This document shows positions 28,110-37,241 of a DNA stretch of 64,000 nt, one piece after another. Each line of letters begins with the position of its first letter. Position 1 is the stretch's first letter. The translations under genes were made by a program, and so were the position numbers. The DNA lies in NCBI GenBank assembly GCA_900544025.1, contig UQTM01000002.1, positions 29,334-93,333 on the forward strand, in the 5' to 3' direction. Below the pieces are notes generated by a model. That model worked only from the letters and a program-made list of their open reading frames with translations. It was not told the DNA's origin and did not search any database. The stretch is from an uncultured Odoribacter sp. (GTDB lineage: Bacteria; Bacteroidota; Bacteroidia; Bacteroidales; Marinifilaceae).

Positions 28110-29384
28110 TCAGCAACTTATTTTTTTCAAAACTTCCCTGCCGATTCTGCATTGCAGGCAACGATGCTTGTCGCAATATTCCTTACGCAACTGTATCAAC
28201 GCCTGAGTCTGTAAAGCCGTCTGAAAACGAAATCCGCAGGCTTCCCAATCGGTTATAATATAATTCCGTTCCGGTTGCAATTCTTCCAGCCAGGCCAAAG
28301 CCTTCTCACAATAGTCTTCGTTCCCCTGCTCTTTACCATACAAAAACAAAAAGGGAATCACGGCATTGATAATAATGGTTCGCTTCAATCCGTCCCCCAA
28401 TCTCTTGGGACGACAAGAAGAAACCACCCCTAAGCGGTAATGATTGTCCCAATAGGGTGAAGCCTGTACATCCAGCAAACTTAAAACCTCATTCAGAGTT
28501 TGTGCCTGTGTGATCTCTCCCATCCAATCGGCAAAACGATAAAAGAAGGCGGCTAACAAAGCCAGGCGAACGGTAGGAAAAGCATCGGGACGGATACGCA
28601 TAAATTTCCATATTTCAGGAGCCAAAGAGTGCAACCCGTATTTCGTTTGCCAAAAACGATACTCCCGCTCTAAGCCGGCAAGATATTCATCCTCTTGTTC
28701 CCCCTTCAACAATCCGGCACTTCCCAACAGCAAAGCCTCCAAAATGTCTGTCCGGTCTGCCTGTTTCAGTAATATTTTATAAGGTAACGCCAGGGCCAAT
28801 TGATAAAACGGCTCTGCATTCACGTTTCCCGCCCAATATTTACACAGCAAACGATAAAAACATTCCTGCCAGTCGTTTCCGGTTTGCTCCAATATACAAC
28901 GAATATCTCCACACTTGCGTTCCAGACGTTCTACTGCCAAAGCCTGCAAATTCAGCTCAAACCGCTCCCGGTCTATTTTTCCCAGATTCCGGTGGCAGGC
29001 GGGTTGCCGTTCGGACTTTTGCATAAACAAATATTCATCATACAGTCCTTCCGCATAGTCCAGCACTACCGTCTCGACCTCTTTTCCCCGGCTGTTATAG
29101 ACCGGCGAATCCGCTTCCCTCACGACCGATAAAATCACGTTATCGTAAGCCGGATTCAAGTGATGCCCATGCCGGAACCAGTCGCTATTTCTTAAATGTA
29201 TCTCCACATTGCCCGCCAAAACCAGATTTTCGATCCGGATACGGGCATTAAAAAAATCCGCCCCGGCATCCTTATTCTGTAAACCCACATTCAAAACATA
29301 CACATTCTTACCGGAAAGAGTGGTAAATCCGGCATTACGGAATAAAGCATTCGCCCAAATATATTGAAGAAACTCTTCTTTCAT
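28110..29384 (-). CDS. DUF2851 family protein
   Basis: Protein of 424 residues that matches the DUF2851 family of Bacteroidetes in its N-terminal motifs (FLQYIWANALF, GADFFNARIRI, GNVEIHLRNSDWFRHGH). A His-rich segment (HGHHLNPAYDNVILSVV) follows. A cysteine cluster (CDKHRCLQCRIG) lies near the C-terminus and may bind metal. No signal peptide. The function of the family is unknown. It is convergent with the small membrane protein gene and divergent from the gene at 29592. Confidence 0.85.
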   Translation of the reverse strand: MKEEFLQYIWANALFRNAGFTTLSGKNVYVLNVGLQNKDAGADFFNARIRIENLVLAGNVEIHLRNSDWFRHGHHLNPAYDNVILSVVREADSPVYNSRGKEVETVVLDYAEGLYDEYLFMQKSERQPACHRNLGKIDRERFELNLQALAVERLERKCGDIRCILEQTGNDWQECFYRLLCKYWAGNVNAEPFYQLALALPYKILLKQADRTDILEALLLGSAGLLKGEQEDEYLAGLEREYRFWQTKYGLHSLAPEIWKFMRIRPDAFPTVRLALLAAFFYRFADWMGEITQAQTLNEVLSLLDVQASPYWDNHYRLGVVSSCRPKRLGDGLKRTIIINAVIPFLFLYGKEQGNEDYCEKALAWLEELQPERNYIITDWEACGFRFQTALQTQALIQLRKEYCDKHRCLQCRIGREVLKKISC

Positions 29385-29531
29385 ATCCTCCCTGTATTAT
29401 GTAATTACAATTATACATTACTTTTTTAGAAAAAGCAAGCAATTTTTAATACAATATAACATTCGATAATTTTAATTGGTAACTCTCTTTTATTTGCCAT
29501 TGCTGGCATTCCCTTTTTCTTTTATTTTTCC

Positions 29532-29539
29532 TACCTTTG
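29532..29539 (+). promoter_or_regulatory. Promoter -7 element upstream of the gene at 29592
   Basis: TACCTTTG fits TAnnTTTG and lies 52 bases before the start codon. No matching -33 element at normal spacing. The rest of the 207-base intergenic stretch is AT-rich with no clear feature. Confidence 0.5.
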
Positions 29540-29591
29540 CAATGGATTGAAGTAAAGGTTGATAATATATATGTAATTTTAATGAAATATT

Positions 29592-30479
29592 ATGGAAGAA
29601 AACAAATTGATTCGCGACAAAAAAGACAAAACCATGCTCATCATTATAGGTTGTCTTTCAGTGGTTCTCATTCTGCTGTTTATCTTTTTCATGGTAGAAC
29701 GTTCGGAAAATAAACGTCACATCGAAGCCATACATGAAGAGAAAGAACTTTTAGAGCAGGAACTGACAGACCTTAGCTACAATTATGATCAATTAAAAAC
29801 TTCCAACGACACGTTAAACAGCAAACTAAGCCAGGAGCAGGAAAAAATAGCCCTTTTGCTGGAAAAAATGCAGAAATTCCGGGATAATTCCTATGCAGAA
29901 ATCAACCGTTACAAAAAAGAGATCGGGACATTGAAAAGCGTTTTGCGTAGTTATGTTGTGCAAATCGACTCTCTGAACCAGCTAAACCAGAAATTAGTCG
30001 CTGAAAATTCGGAAGTGAAAAAACAAATAGGATACGTACGCGAACGTAACCAAAGATTGGAAAACCAACAAAAAGATATGAAAGAGGTTATCGACCGGGC
30101 AAGTGCTTTGCGTGTCGAAAATTTCGTAGTGTATCCCGTCAATAAAAAAGATAAAGAAGTAAACTGGAAGAAATGTTTTAACCTGAAAGCAGAGTTTGTT
30201 ATCACCAAAAACATCACGGCTAAACGCGGAGAAAGAGTTGTGTATCTGCGCCTGAAACGTCCGGACGATAAGATTATCGCTTTCAGCGACAAATCATTCT
30301 TCAAATACGAAGGGGCCTCACTCACCTATTCTGCCAAACGTGAAATATCCTATGAAGGCGAACGTCTCGAAATGTCGATCTATTGGCCCAACGACGGTAG
30401 CCTGATCAAAGGAAAATATACAGCCGAACTTTTCAGTAACAACGAACTGATAGGCACAACGGAATTCTTACTAAAATAA
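29592..30479 (+). CDS. Membrane-anchored coiled-coil protein, unknown function
   Basis: Protein of 295 residues: a short basic cytoplasmic start, one membrane helix (MLIIIGCLSVVLILLFIFFMV, about residues 15-35), a long coiled coil (about 40-175), and a compact beta-rich C-terminal domain (VENFVVYPVNKKDKEV ... ELIGTTEFLLK). The C-terminal domain looks like a small immunoglobulin-like or C2-like sandwich. Topology puts coiled coil and domain in the periplasm. It precedes fhs by 27 bases but has no obvious metabolic link to it. Confidence 0.75.
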   Translation: MEENKLIRDKKDKTMLIIIGCLSVVLILLFIFFMVERSENKRHIEAIHEEKELLEQELTDLSYNYDQLKTSNDTLNSKLSQEQEKIALLLEKMQKFRDNSYAEINRYKKEIGTLKSVLRSYVVQIDSLNQLNQKLVAENSEVKKQIGYVRERNQRLENQQKDMKEVIDRASALRVENFVVYPVNKKDKEVNWKKCFNLKAEFVITKNITAKRGERVVYLRLKRPDDKIIAFSDKSFFKYEGASLTYSAKREISYEGERLEMSIYWPNDGSLIKGKYTAELFSNNELIGTTEFLLK

Positions 30480-30506
30480 CAAAACTACTTTTAACACCTA
30501 ACATTT

Positions 30507-32174
30507 ATGACAGATATTGAAATTGCAAATACAGTAAAGCTGAAGCCGATCACCGAAATTGCGTCAAAGCTCGGCATCGATCCCGATCTGCTCGAACAGT
30601 ATGGCAAATACAAGGCGAAACTGCCTTTAAACCTGATCGATCCGGTCAAAATGCACGGGAAGCATCTGATCCTGGTTTCAGCCATATCTCCCACTCCTGC
30701 CGGAGAAGGTAAAACGACGGTATCGATCGGTTTGACGGAAGGATTAAACCGGATCGGAAAGAAAACCACGGTCGTACTCCGCGAACCCTCGTTAGGTCCG
30801 GTGTTCGGAATAAAAGGAGGAGCAACCGGAGGTGGCTACTCTCAGGTTTTACCTATGGAAGATATCAACCTGCATTTTACAGGCGACTTCAATGCCATAG
30901 AAAAAGCGCATAATTTACTTGCCGCTTTAATCGACAACAAAATCCAAAGTAAAACCTCCACATTGGGGCTCGATCCCCGGACTGTGACCTGGAAACGGGT
31001 AATGGATATGAACGACCGGGCTCTACGCCACATTATCGTCGGATTAGGCGGAACGACCTCCGGCATACCCCGTGAAACAGGTTTCGATATTACAGCGGCT
31101 TCCGAAGTTATGGCGATTCTTTGTCTGGCGGAAAACTTCGCCGATCTGAAAGAACGGCTGGGCAATATATTCGTGGGGTATTCCTACGATAAGAAACCGA
31201 TATATGCCCGTGACCTGAATGCACACGGAGCAATGGCCGCTCTTTTGAAAGAAGCGATCAAACCCAATCTCGTACAGACCATTGAAGGGAATCCGGCAAT
31301 TATACACGGAGGGCCGTTCGCCAACATAGCGCAGGGAACGAATTCCGTACTGGCTACCAAAATGGGACTTTCTCTGTCGGATTACGTTGTAACGGAAGCC
31401 GGTTTCGGTTTCGATCTGGGAGCAGAGAAATTTATGGATATCAAATGTGTTAAAGCAGGCTTAAATCCAAGTGCTGTCGTACTGGTCGCAACTGTCCGCG
31501 CTCTAAAATATCACGGAGGGGCTAAACTCGATACGTTGAAAGAAGAGAATACGGAAGCTTTGCGCAAAGGCATCGAGAATCTGGAAAAGCATGTCGAAAA
31601 CATGAAGAAATTCAATATATGCCCGGTAGTTGCTTTGAATAAATTCATCACCGATACCGATGCCGAAATTCAGATCATAGCAGATAAATGCAAAGAACTG
31701 AATGTTCCGATGGAAGTGGCAGAAGTATGGGCAAAAGGTGGCGAAGGAGCTGAAAAATTAGCCATACTGACTTCCAAAGTAGCAGAGCAATGCACCTGTA
31801 AATTTCAACCGTTATACGACTGGAACTGGAGCATTGAAAAGAAAATCGAAACCGTTGCGAAAGAAATATACGGAGCAGTAGCTGTCGATTATACGGCACA
31901 GGCTAAAAGCGATTTGAAAAAGATAACGGCATTAGGCCTGGATAAACTTCCGGTTTGTATTGCCAAAACTCAAAAATCGCTTTCCGACAACCCCAAATTA
32001 CTTGGGCGTCCGAAAGATTTTATCGTTACGGTCCGCCAATTGGAAATTGCAGCCGGAGCCGGATTCGTTATCCCGATCACAGGTGAAATCATGCGAATGC
32101 CCGGTTTACCCGATGTTCCGGCAGCAGAGCACATTGATATTGATGAAAACGGACAAATCCGCGGTTTGTTTTAG
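30507..32174 (+). CDS. fhs: Formate-tetrahydrofolate ligase
   Basis: Enzyme of 555 residues that makes 10-formyl-THF from formate, THF and ATP, feeding one-carbon units to purine synthesis. The ATP-binding motif PTPAGEGKTT and the motifs REPSLGPVFGIKGGATGGGY, FGFDLGAEKF and GEIMRMPGLP are intact. Length is normal for the monofunctional enzyme. It is followed by a terminator-like hairpin. Confidence 0.96.
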   Translation: MTDIEIANTVKLKPITEIASKLGIDPDLLEQYGKYKAKLPLNLIDPVKMHGKHLILVSAISPTPAGEGKTTVSIGLTEGLNRIGKKTTVVLREPSLGPVFGIKGGATGGGYSQVLPMEDINLHFTGDFNAIEKAHNLLAALIDNKIQSKTSTLGLDPRTVTWKRVMDMNDRALRHIIVGLGGTTSGIPRETGFDITAASEVMAILCLAENFADLKERLGNIFVGYSYDKKPIYARDLNAHGAMAALLKEAIKPNLVQTIEGNPAIIHGGPFANIAQGTNSVLATKMGLSLSDYVVTEAGFGFDLGAEKFMDIKCVKAGLNPSAVVLVATVRALKYHGGAKLDTLKEENTEALRKGIENLEKHVENMKKFNICPVVALNKFITDTDAEIQIIADKCKELNVPMEVAEVWAKGGEGAEKLAILTSKVAEQCTCKFQPLYDWNWSIEKKIETVAKEIYGAVAVDYTAQAKSDLKKITALGLDKLPVCIAKTQKSLSDNPKLLGRPKDFIVTVRQLEIAAGAGFVIPITGEIMRMPGLPDVPAAEHIDIDENGQIRGLF

Positions 32175-32185
32175 CCTTGTCCGAT

Positions 32186-32224
32186 ACCGTCCGAGGATAC
32201 GACAGACAACCCGGACGGTCTTTT
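32186..32224 (+). terminator. Probable terminator after fhs
   Basis: An 8-base stem ACCGTCCG / CGGACGGT with an 18-base loop is followed by CTTTT. The long loop and short T-run make it weaker than the other terminators here. Confidence 0.5.
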
Positions 32225-32266
32225 CACCGAATACCAATAATATAATAAAAATCAATCTTAATTGAT

Positions 32267-32548
32267 ATGAGAAGTGGGAGTTTTATATTTATTGCCGGTC
32301 TGATTTTGATTCTTCTAATCGATACGGCATTATTTTTTCTATTGAAACAAAAATTACGCAGTAAGTGGAAAACAATTCTTTACTGACTTCACTCTCTGCT
32401 TTTTGTAATCATTTTAGTCACTTACCATATCATCATCTCCCGCCTGAAAGGTCCGGAGGCTTATTTTTGGATTGAAAAAGTCATCGGAATCATATTCCTG
32501 TTTTACACACCCAAGTTACTGTATATTATTTTTAAATCCCTTAGTTGG
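32267..32548 (+). pseudogene. Membrane-anchor part of the metallophosphoesterase, cut by an in-frame TGA
   Basis: From ATG 32267 the frame reads MRSGSFIFIAG and onward as two to three hydrophobic helices, then meets TGA at 32384-32386 (codon 40, after KTILY). It continues open for 54 more codons (LHSLLFVIILVTYH..., FLFYTPKLLYIIF) straight into the metallophosphoesterase at 32549 in the same frame. The amino acids on both sides form one plausible membrane domain, so the original gene was probably about 396 codons, and the TGA most simply replaces a Trp TGG codon. Either the gene is damaged, the base is an error, or the catalytic part is made from a later start. Confidence 0.75.
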
Positions 32549-33457
32549 GTGGCAGGCCTGTTTAGTAAACTGGCATGCAAAATATTACGGGTTATCGCTT
32601 GGTACAGTGCACTGTTAGCATTTCTGATCTTATTGTTCAGCATCACCTGGGGACGTTATTACTACAAAATAGAGACCGTTCCCGTATCTTTCGATCAGTT
32701 GCCGACAGCTTTCGACGGTTATAAGATCGTGCAGCTCACCGATCTGCATTTGGGAAGTTATGGAAAAAGTTATAAAGGCATTCCACGCCTGGTGAAAGAA
32801 GTAAATGCCCTTCACCCGGATGTTATTGTTTTTACAGGCGATATGGTCAATAACTTTGCAGCCGAAATGACTCCCTGGATAGATCAGCTCAGCCAATTGA
32901 AAGCAAAAGACGGAAAATTTGCAGTGACGGGAAACCATGATTACGGGGATTATACACACTGGAAACACCCCGAAGAAAAACGGGAAAACTTAAACCAGTT
33001 TTTCGCAAATATGAAAGCGATGGGATTTCACATGCTAAACAACGATAATGTACCTTTAATATCACAAGGAGATACTCTTTATCTGGCCGGTGTCGAAAAC
33101 TGGGGCAAACCGCCCTTCCCCCGCTACGGACAGCTAAGTAAAGCCTTGGAAAGAACAGAGGGGCATTTTGTTTTACTACTCTCCCACGATCCCTCCCATT
33201 GGAGGGCGGAAGTTTTACAGCATTCCATCCCTCTCACATTATCGGGACATACACATGCAATGCAAATGGGAATTAAAATAGGTAACTACGAATGGAGCCC
33301 CGCCAAATACATATATCCGGAATACGACGGCTTATATCGCCAAGACCATCAGTATTTGTATGTAAGCCGGGGACAGGGGTATTTAGGCTTTCCAGGCCGT
33401 ATCGGGCTCCGCCCCGTTATCACGGAAATTATTTTAACCAAATCCGTCAAACCCTAA
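32549..33457 (+). CDS. Metallophosphoesterase, YkuE/calcineurin-like (catalytic part)
   Basis: About 302 residues carrying a complete calcineurin-like phosphoesterase site: QLTDLHLG (D and H ligands), FTGDMVN, VTGNHDYG, LLSHDPSHW and SGHTHAMQMG. A membrane helix (VIAWYSALLAFLILLFSITWG) precedes the catalytic domain, so it acts at the membrane surface; substrates in this family include phospholipid and lipid A precursors. The only nearby start is GTG 32549, and the frame stays open upstream to the TGA at 32384. The true gene therefore probably began at ATG 32267. No other lesion is visible. Confidence 0.8.
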   Translation: MAGLFSKLACKILRVIAWYSALLAFLILLFSITWGRYYYKIETVPVSFDQLPTAFDGYKIVQLTDLHLGSYGKSYKGIPRLVKEVNALHPDVIVFTGDMVNNFAAEMTPWIDQLSQLKAKDGKFAVTGNHDYGDYTHWKHPEEKRENLNQFFANMKAMGFHMLNNDNVPLISQGDTLYLAGVENWGKPPFPRYGQLSKALERTEGHFVLLLSHDPSHWRAEVLQHSIPLTLSGHTHAMQMGIKIGNYEWSPAKYIYPEYDGLYRQDHQYLYVSRGQGYLGFPGRIGLRPVITEIILTKSVKP

Positions 33458-33503
33458 AAAACCAATCAGAGTACCGCCAAGTAAACTGAAGGAACAGACA
33501 TTT

Positions 33504-35417
33504 ATGAAGAAATTTCATAATATAAGTTTTGCTAAGCAACTGACGTATTATCTGTTAAGTGCGCTTATTATTACTTTTATATTAATAGCTGTTGCACTTA
33601 CGAACACGCTAAACCAATTCATTCAAAATAATGCCTATACTCAGGCGCGTGTTTTAGCAACAAACATTCTGCTTATTTTTGACAAGCAGATTGTAAACTT
33701 TGAGAATATCCCCAACAGCGTTATCGGATTATCTGAAGAAATAAACCCCGATAATGCGAAAATAATTCCGGACAGAATCTTAAAAAGCTATCCTTTTCTT
33801 TCCGGCTGCTCGGTACATTACAATCCGACGCATCCGAAATTAGGACAGCTCGGTTATGTACATGCCGTAAGAAAACTCGACGGTCAGATTGCCTTAAATT
33901 CATCGAGACTTTTGTTCGATCCGTACAATCCGGATACAACTTGCATCATACGGCAATGTCACACCGATGCTTTTTGGGCGAATACAATGATCGAAGGACA
34001 ATCGGCAATTTCTTTGTGTACGCCTTTTCAGGATCGCTCCGGAACAACGATCGGTATGATCAAGATCGATTTCCCCTTGAAAACAATCACCGACTTACTC
34101 TGTGATTACAGGATTTTCCGGTCTGGCCATTTATTTGTGGTAAATCAGCAAGGGCAATACATCGCCCACTCCTCCGACAGCCTCATGGGTAAATACAAGA
34201 ATATATTTTCTATCCCCACCACCGATAAGAATACTAAAAAGACGCTGCATAAACTGGTGAGAGGTGAAACGGGACATACCGACATTGAAAGTGACGGCAG
34301 AAGCTGTTATTTATATTTCACTCCTATACCCCAAACTCAATGGCGTCTCGGCATTGTCTGTCCTTACGACGAAATCGTGGCTTCGTCCAGCAGGCTATTT
34401 ATCCTTTTAGCGATCAGCCTCGGTATCGGCTCTTTATTTTTATTTATCTGTACGGTCAATATTGTGCACCGCTTATCCGATCCCCTGAAACAATTGGCTT
34501 ACACGGCGCGCCAAATGGCAAAGGGACGTTTCGATATCAAACTCGCCAGCACTCATTCCAGCCTTGAGATTCAGGAATTATATACTTCTTTCCGCTATAT
34601 GCAAAAAAGTATAATCGACTATATCGACCGGCTTACGAGCACCACAGCCGAAAAAGAGCAGATGAATTCGGAGATGCGGTTGGCTCAGAGGATTCAGCAT
34701 AGTTTCTTACCCAAACGCGTTCAACTACCGTCCCATGTGGAACTGTTCGGAGAATTGCGCCAATCCAGAAAGGTCGGAGGAGATTTGTTCGATTACTTTG
34801 TAAAAGACCATCGTCTTTATTTTGCAATCGGTGATGTTTCGGGCAAAGGAATACCTGCTGCACTTTACATGTCGTCGATCACCAAGCTTTTCCGGTATGT
34901 TGCCAACGACAAGCACTCCACGGCGGCTATCTGTGATATTATCAACCGGCACAGTTGCGACGACGGCGAAGACGATATCTACATCACCATGTTTGTCGGT
35001 ATTTTGGATATGAATACCGGAATTATGACCTTTACAAATGCCGGACATCCTTATCCCTTGATCGTTCACGAAAGCGGGGATGTTTCTGTGCTGGATAAAT
35101 ATCCCGACGTACCCATCGGAGTGCTGGAAGATCACCGGTATTCGGAACACATTTTCACGCTGCATAAAAATACCTCCATCCTGCTTTATACGGATGGCAT
35201 TACCGACTCGGAAAATAAAAATTCGGAATTTTACGGAAAAGAAAATCTGATGAATTGCCTTAAATCGGTTCCGGAGAAAACACCGGAACACCTGATCAAA
35301 GCGATTCTCGAAGACATTCAACGCCATACGGCAGGATGCCGTCAATCGGACGATCTCACGGTTCTATCGATTTTGTATAAGGGGAATCCGGAACAAAAGC
35401 TTATTGCTGCCGAATAA
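33504..35417 (+). CDS. Cache-HAMP sensor with PP2C (SpoIIE/RsbU) phosphatase domain
   Basis: Signalling protein of 637 residues. An N-terminal membrane helix (about 14-36) is followed by a periplasmic Cache-type sensor region (about 40-290), a second helix (LFILLAISLGIGSLFLFICTV, about 295-320), a HAMP domain (LSDPLKQLAYTARQMAKGRF) and a cytoplasmic PP2C domain (about 395-625). Metal-binding motifs VGGDLFDYF, IGDVSGKGIPAA, TDGITDSEN and QSDDLTV are complete. Such enzymes dephosphorylate anti-anti-sigma factors, but no STAS or anti-sigma gene is nearby. Its 3' end overlaps the convergent gene by 17 bases. Confidence 0.9.
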   Translation: MKKFHNISFAKQLTYYLLSALIITFILIAVALTNTLNQFIQNNAYTQARVLATNILLIFDKQIVNFENIPNSVIGLSEEINPDNAKIIPDRILKSYPFLSGCSVHYNPTHPKLGQLGYVHAVRKLDGQIALNSSRLLFDPYNPDTTCIIRQCHTDAFWANTMIEGQSAISLCTPFQDRSGTTIGMIKIDFPLKTITDLLCDYRIFRSGHLFVVNQQGQYIAHSSDSLMGKYKNIFSIPTTDKNTKKTLHKLVRGETGHTDIESDGRSCYLYFTPIPQTQWRLGIVCPYDEIVASSSRLFILLAISLGIGSLFLFICTVNIVHRLSDPLKQLAYTARQMAKGRFDIKLASTHSSLEIQELYTSFRYMQKSIIDYIDRLTSTTAEKEQMNSEMRLAQRIQHSFLPKRVQLPSHVELFGELRQSRKVGGDLFDYFVKDHRLYFAIGDVSGKGIPAALYMSSITKLFRYVANDKHSTAAICDIINRHSCDDGEDDIYITMFVGILDMNTGIMTFTNAGHPYPLIVHESGDVSVLDKYPDVPIGVLEDHRYSEHIFTLHKNTSILLYTDGITDSENKNSEFYGKENLMNCLKSVPEKTPEHLIKAILEDIQRHTAGCRQSDDLTVLSILYKGNPEQKLIAAE

Positions 35418-37233
35418 CATCGGTATGAATAGATTGCAACCAGGCTTTTAAAAATTCATCGTTCCGGTTTAAAGAATCGGTCTGAATATATTGGCGGCTT
35501 TGTAAATTATAAATAGAAGTTCCATATTCGGACACCACCCCGGCAGCCCCGGAATAAGAATAAAAAGCAAAAGGTTTTACATCCTCTGCCAGCAAATTCT
35601 TACTGTATTTATACCGGGAATGATCCAAGTCCAACTGAGCCAGTAAAGTGGCTACCATATCGGTCTGCGAGCCGATTACAGGAATAACCGTATCCCTCAC
35701 CTGTAAAGCTCCCCCGGAAAGGATCAGGGGAATACGGTACATGGCCGGATCGGTGGGACTCAAATTCCCCACATAACGGGTTCCATGGTCTGCCATCAGA
35801 ATGAACAAAGTATTCTCCCAAAGTCCGGATGCCTTACATTCTTCCACAAGCTTCCCGATACAGCTATCCGAATACCACACGGCATTCAAAAACTTATGTT
35901 CCGTATCGTCCCCCTGGATATGGGTGGGGATGGGCACTTCGAAAGGCTCGTGGCTATCCAGGTTGAACGCCATATATAAAAAAGGCTGGGGAGCTTTTTT
36001 CAGGTCTTCCGCTAAACGGGCATACATATATTGATCGTGTACACCCCATTTAAAACGGGTCTTTATTGCCTCTCCTGAAAAATCGTCTTCAGTTACCATA
36101 TCCTGAAAACTCATCGTGACATAAGAACGAAATCCTCCGAAATTAATATCTCCGGCATAATAATAACGGGTAGCGTATCCTTCTTGCTCCAAATCCTTCG
36201 GAAAACGCGGATAAGCAACCGTTTTATTGGGATAGCGGATCATGGCTATATCCGGGTGAGCGGGGAAAGCGCTGATCGCCGCCAGCATACCCCGGTCGGA
36301 ACGTCCGGCAGTAGCGTAAATATTAGAAAATAACACCCCCTCTTTTGCCAGCGCATCCAGATTGGGAGTAACTCCCGGAACCCCGCCTAAAGCTCCGACG
36401 GCATTCGCCGTAAAGCTTTCCAATAAAAGAAAAACAATATTCGGACGGGATGTTTTCAGTAAACGGGGATACACCGTATCGGTTTTCACCAACCCGGCAA
36501 CGATGGCATCTGCCCGTTCAGCCGCCATAAAATCATAATTCCCCTCGAATTTATGAATATGCAATAGCTCATAGATAAAGTTCCAAACCGGATTCACCGC
36601 AGCCTGATTGGCAAACATACTTTTGGGATGAAAATACACGAAACTGCTGTTCATAGGAGCCACGTTGAACCCTCCCCTTACCGGAATGAGCATTGCCCCT
36701 CCGATAATCAGAAACACAGGAATTTGCCACCACGGACGTCCCCGGTAATGAAACGAACGGAGTACGAAACGACGGTACAAGAACCATCCGCCCACAACAA
36801 AAACAATCATCAGAACAATCAACCCGATCATCAGCCCCACAGGCGTGGAAGCCATGGCTTGTTTCGGATTTTTTAAATATACCAAAGGAGTAACGTCTAA
36901 ATGATATCCCCAATTTTTAAACAGTTCCAAATCGACTGTCATGATCACGGAAAACACAATCAGCAGTACAAGCGTAGCCACAGAAAATAATTTGCGGACG
37001 ATCTGTTCCCGTACGAAAGGAGTTATCGCCATGAACAGACAAGACAACATCATAATATATCCCCCCAGAGATAAGTCGAGTCTCAATCCCCGGAAAAATA
37101 TCTGACCGTAATCTCCCCACGTCAAAGCGCCCGCTTCATTTCTCTGATATAGCAAGAAAAGCACTTTAGCGACTACGGAAAGGAATATCCAGAAAAGATA
37201 ATATTTCAGCAGGAACAATAACTTATTTTTCAT
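35401..37233 (-). CDS. LTA synthase-like membrane sulfatase-fold enzyme
   Basis: Protein of 610 residues with five N-terminal membrane helices (about residues 5-190) and a C-terminal extracytoplasmic alkaline-phosphatase/sulfatase-fold domain (from about 265). NIVFLLLESFTA holds the first metal ligand, and MADHGTRY and SHEPFEVP supply others. The nucleophile position reads AGRSDRG, with Ser312 where many relatives have Thr (RTDKG or similar). The family transfers phosphoglycerol or phosphoethanolamine groups onto lipids or glycans; the substrate here is unknown. It is the last gene of the long minus-strand run beginning with the DUF4835 gene. Confidence 0.85.
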   Translation of the reverse strand: MKNKLLFLLKYYLFWIFLSVVAKVLFLLYQRNEAGALTWGDYGQIFFRGLRLDLSLGGYIMMLSCLFMAITPFVREQIVRKLFSVATLVLLIVFSVIMTVDLELFKNWGYHLDVTPLVYLKNPKQAMASTPVGLMIGLIVLMIVFVVGGWFLYRRFVLRSFHYRGRPWWQIPVFLIIGGAMLIPVRGGFNVAPMNSSFVYFHPKSMFANQAAVNPVWNFIYELLHIHKFEGNYDFMAAERADAIVAGLVKTDTVYPRLLKTSRPNIVFLLLESFTANAVGALGGVPGVTPNLDALAKEGVLFSNIYATAGRSDRGMLAAISAFPAHPDIAMIRYPNKTVAYPRFPKDLEQEGYATRYYYAGDINFGGFRSYVTMSFQDMVTEDDFSGEAIKTRFKWGVHDQYMYARLAEDLKKAPQPFLYMAFNLDSHEPFEVPIPTHIQGDDTEHKFLNAVWYSDSCIGKLVEECKASGLWENTLFILMADHGTRYVGNLSPTDPAMYRIPLILSGGALQVRDTVIPVIGSQTDMVATLLAQLDLDHSRYKYSKNLLAEDVKPFAFYSYSGAAGVVSEYGTSIYNLQSRQYIQTDSLNRNDEFLKAWLQSIHTDVIRQQ

Positions 37234-37241
37234 CGTCGTGA

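Noticed and set aside
32384..32386. TGA read as tryptophan (alternative code)
   Set aside because: TGA is the stop codon of several intact genes here (for example the glycosidase before queC and srfB), so recoding across the genome is excluded.
34725..35345. Minus-strand ORF of 206 codons inside the PP2C phosphatase
   Set aside because: Lies wholly inside a gene with complete catalytic motifs; the product has no recognisable domain or start context.
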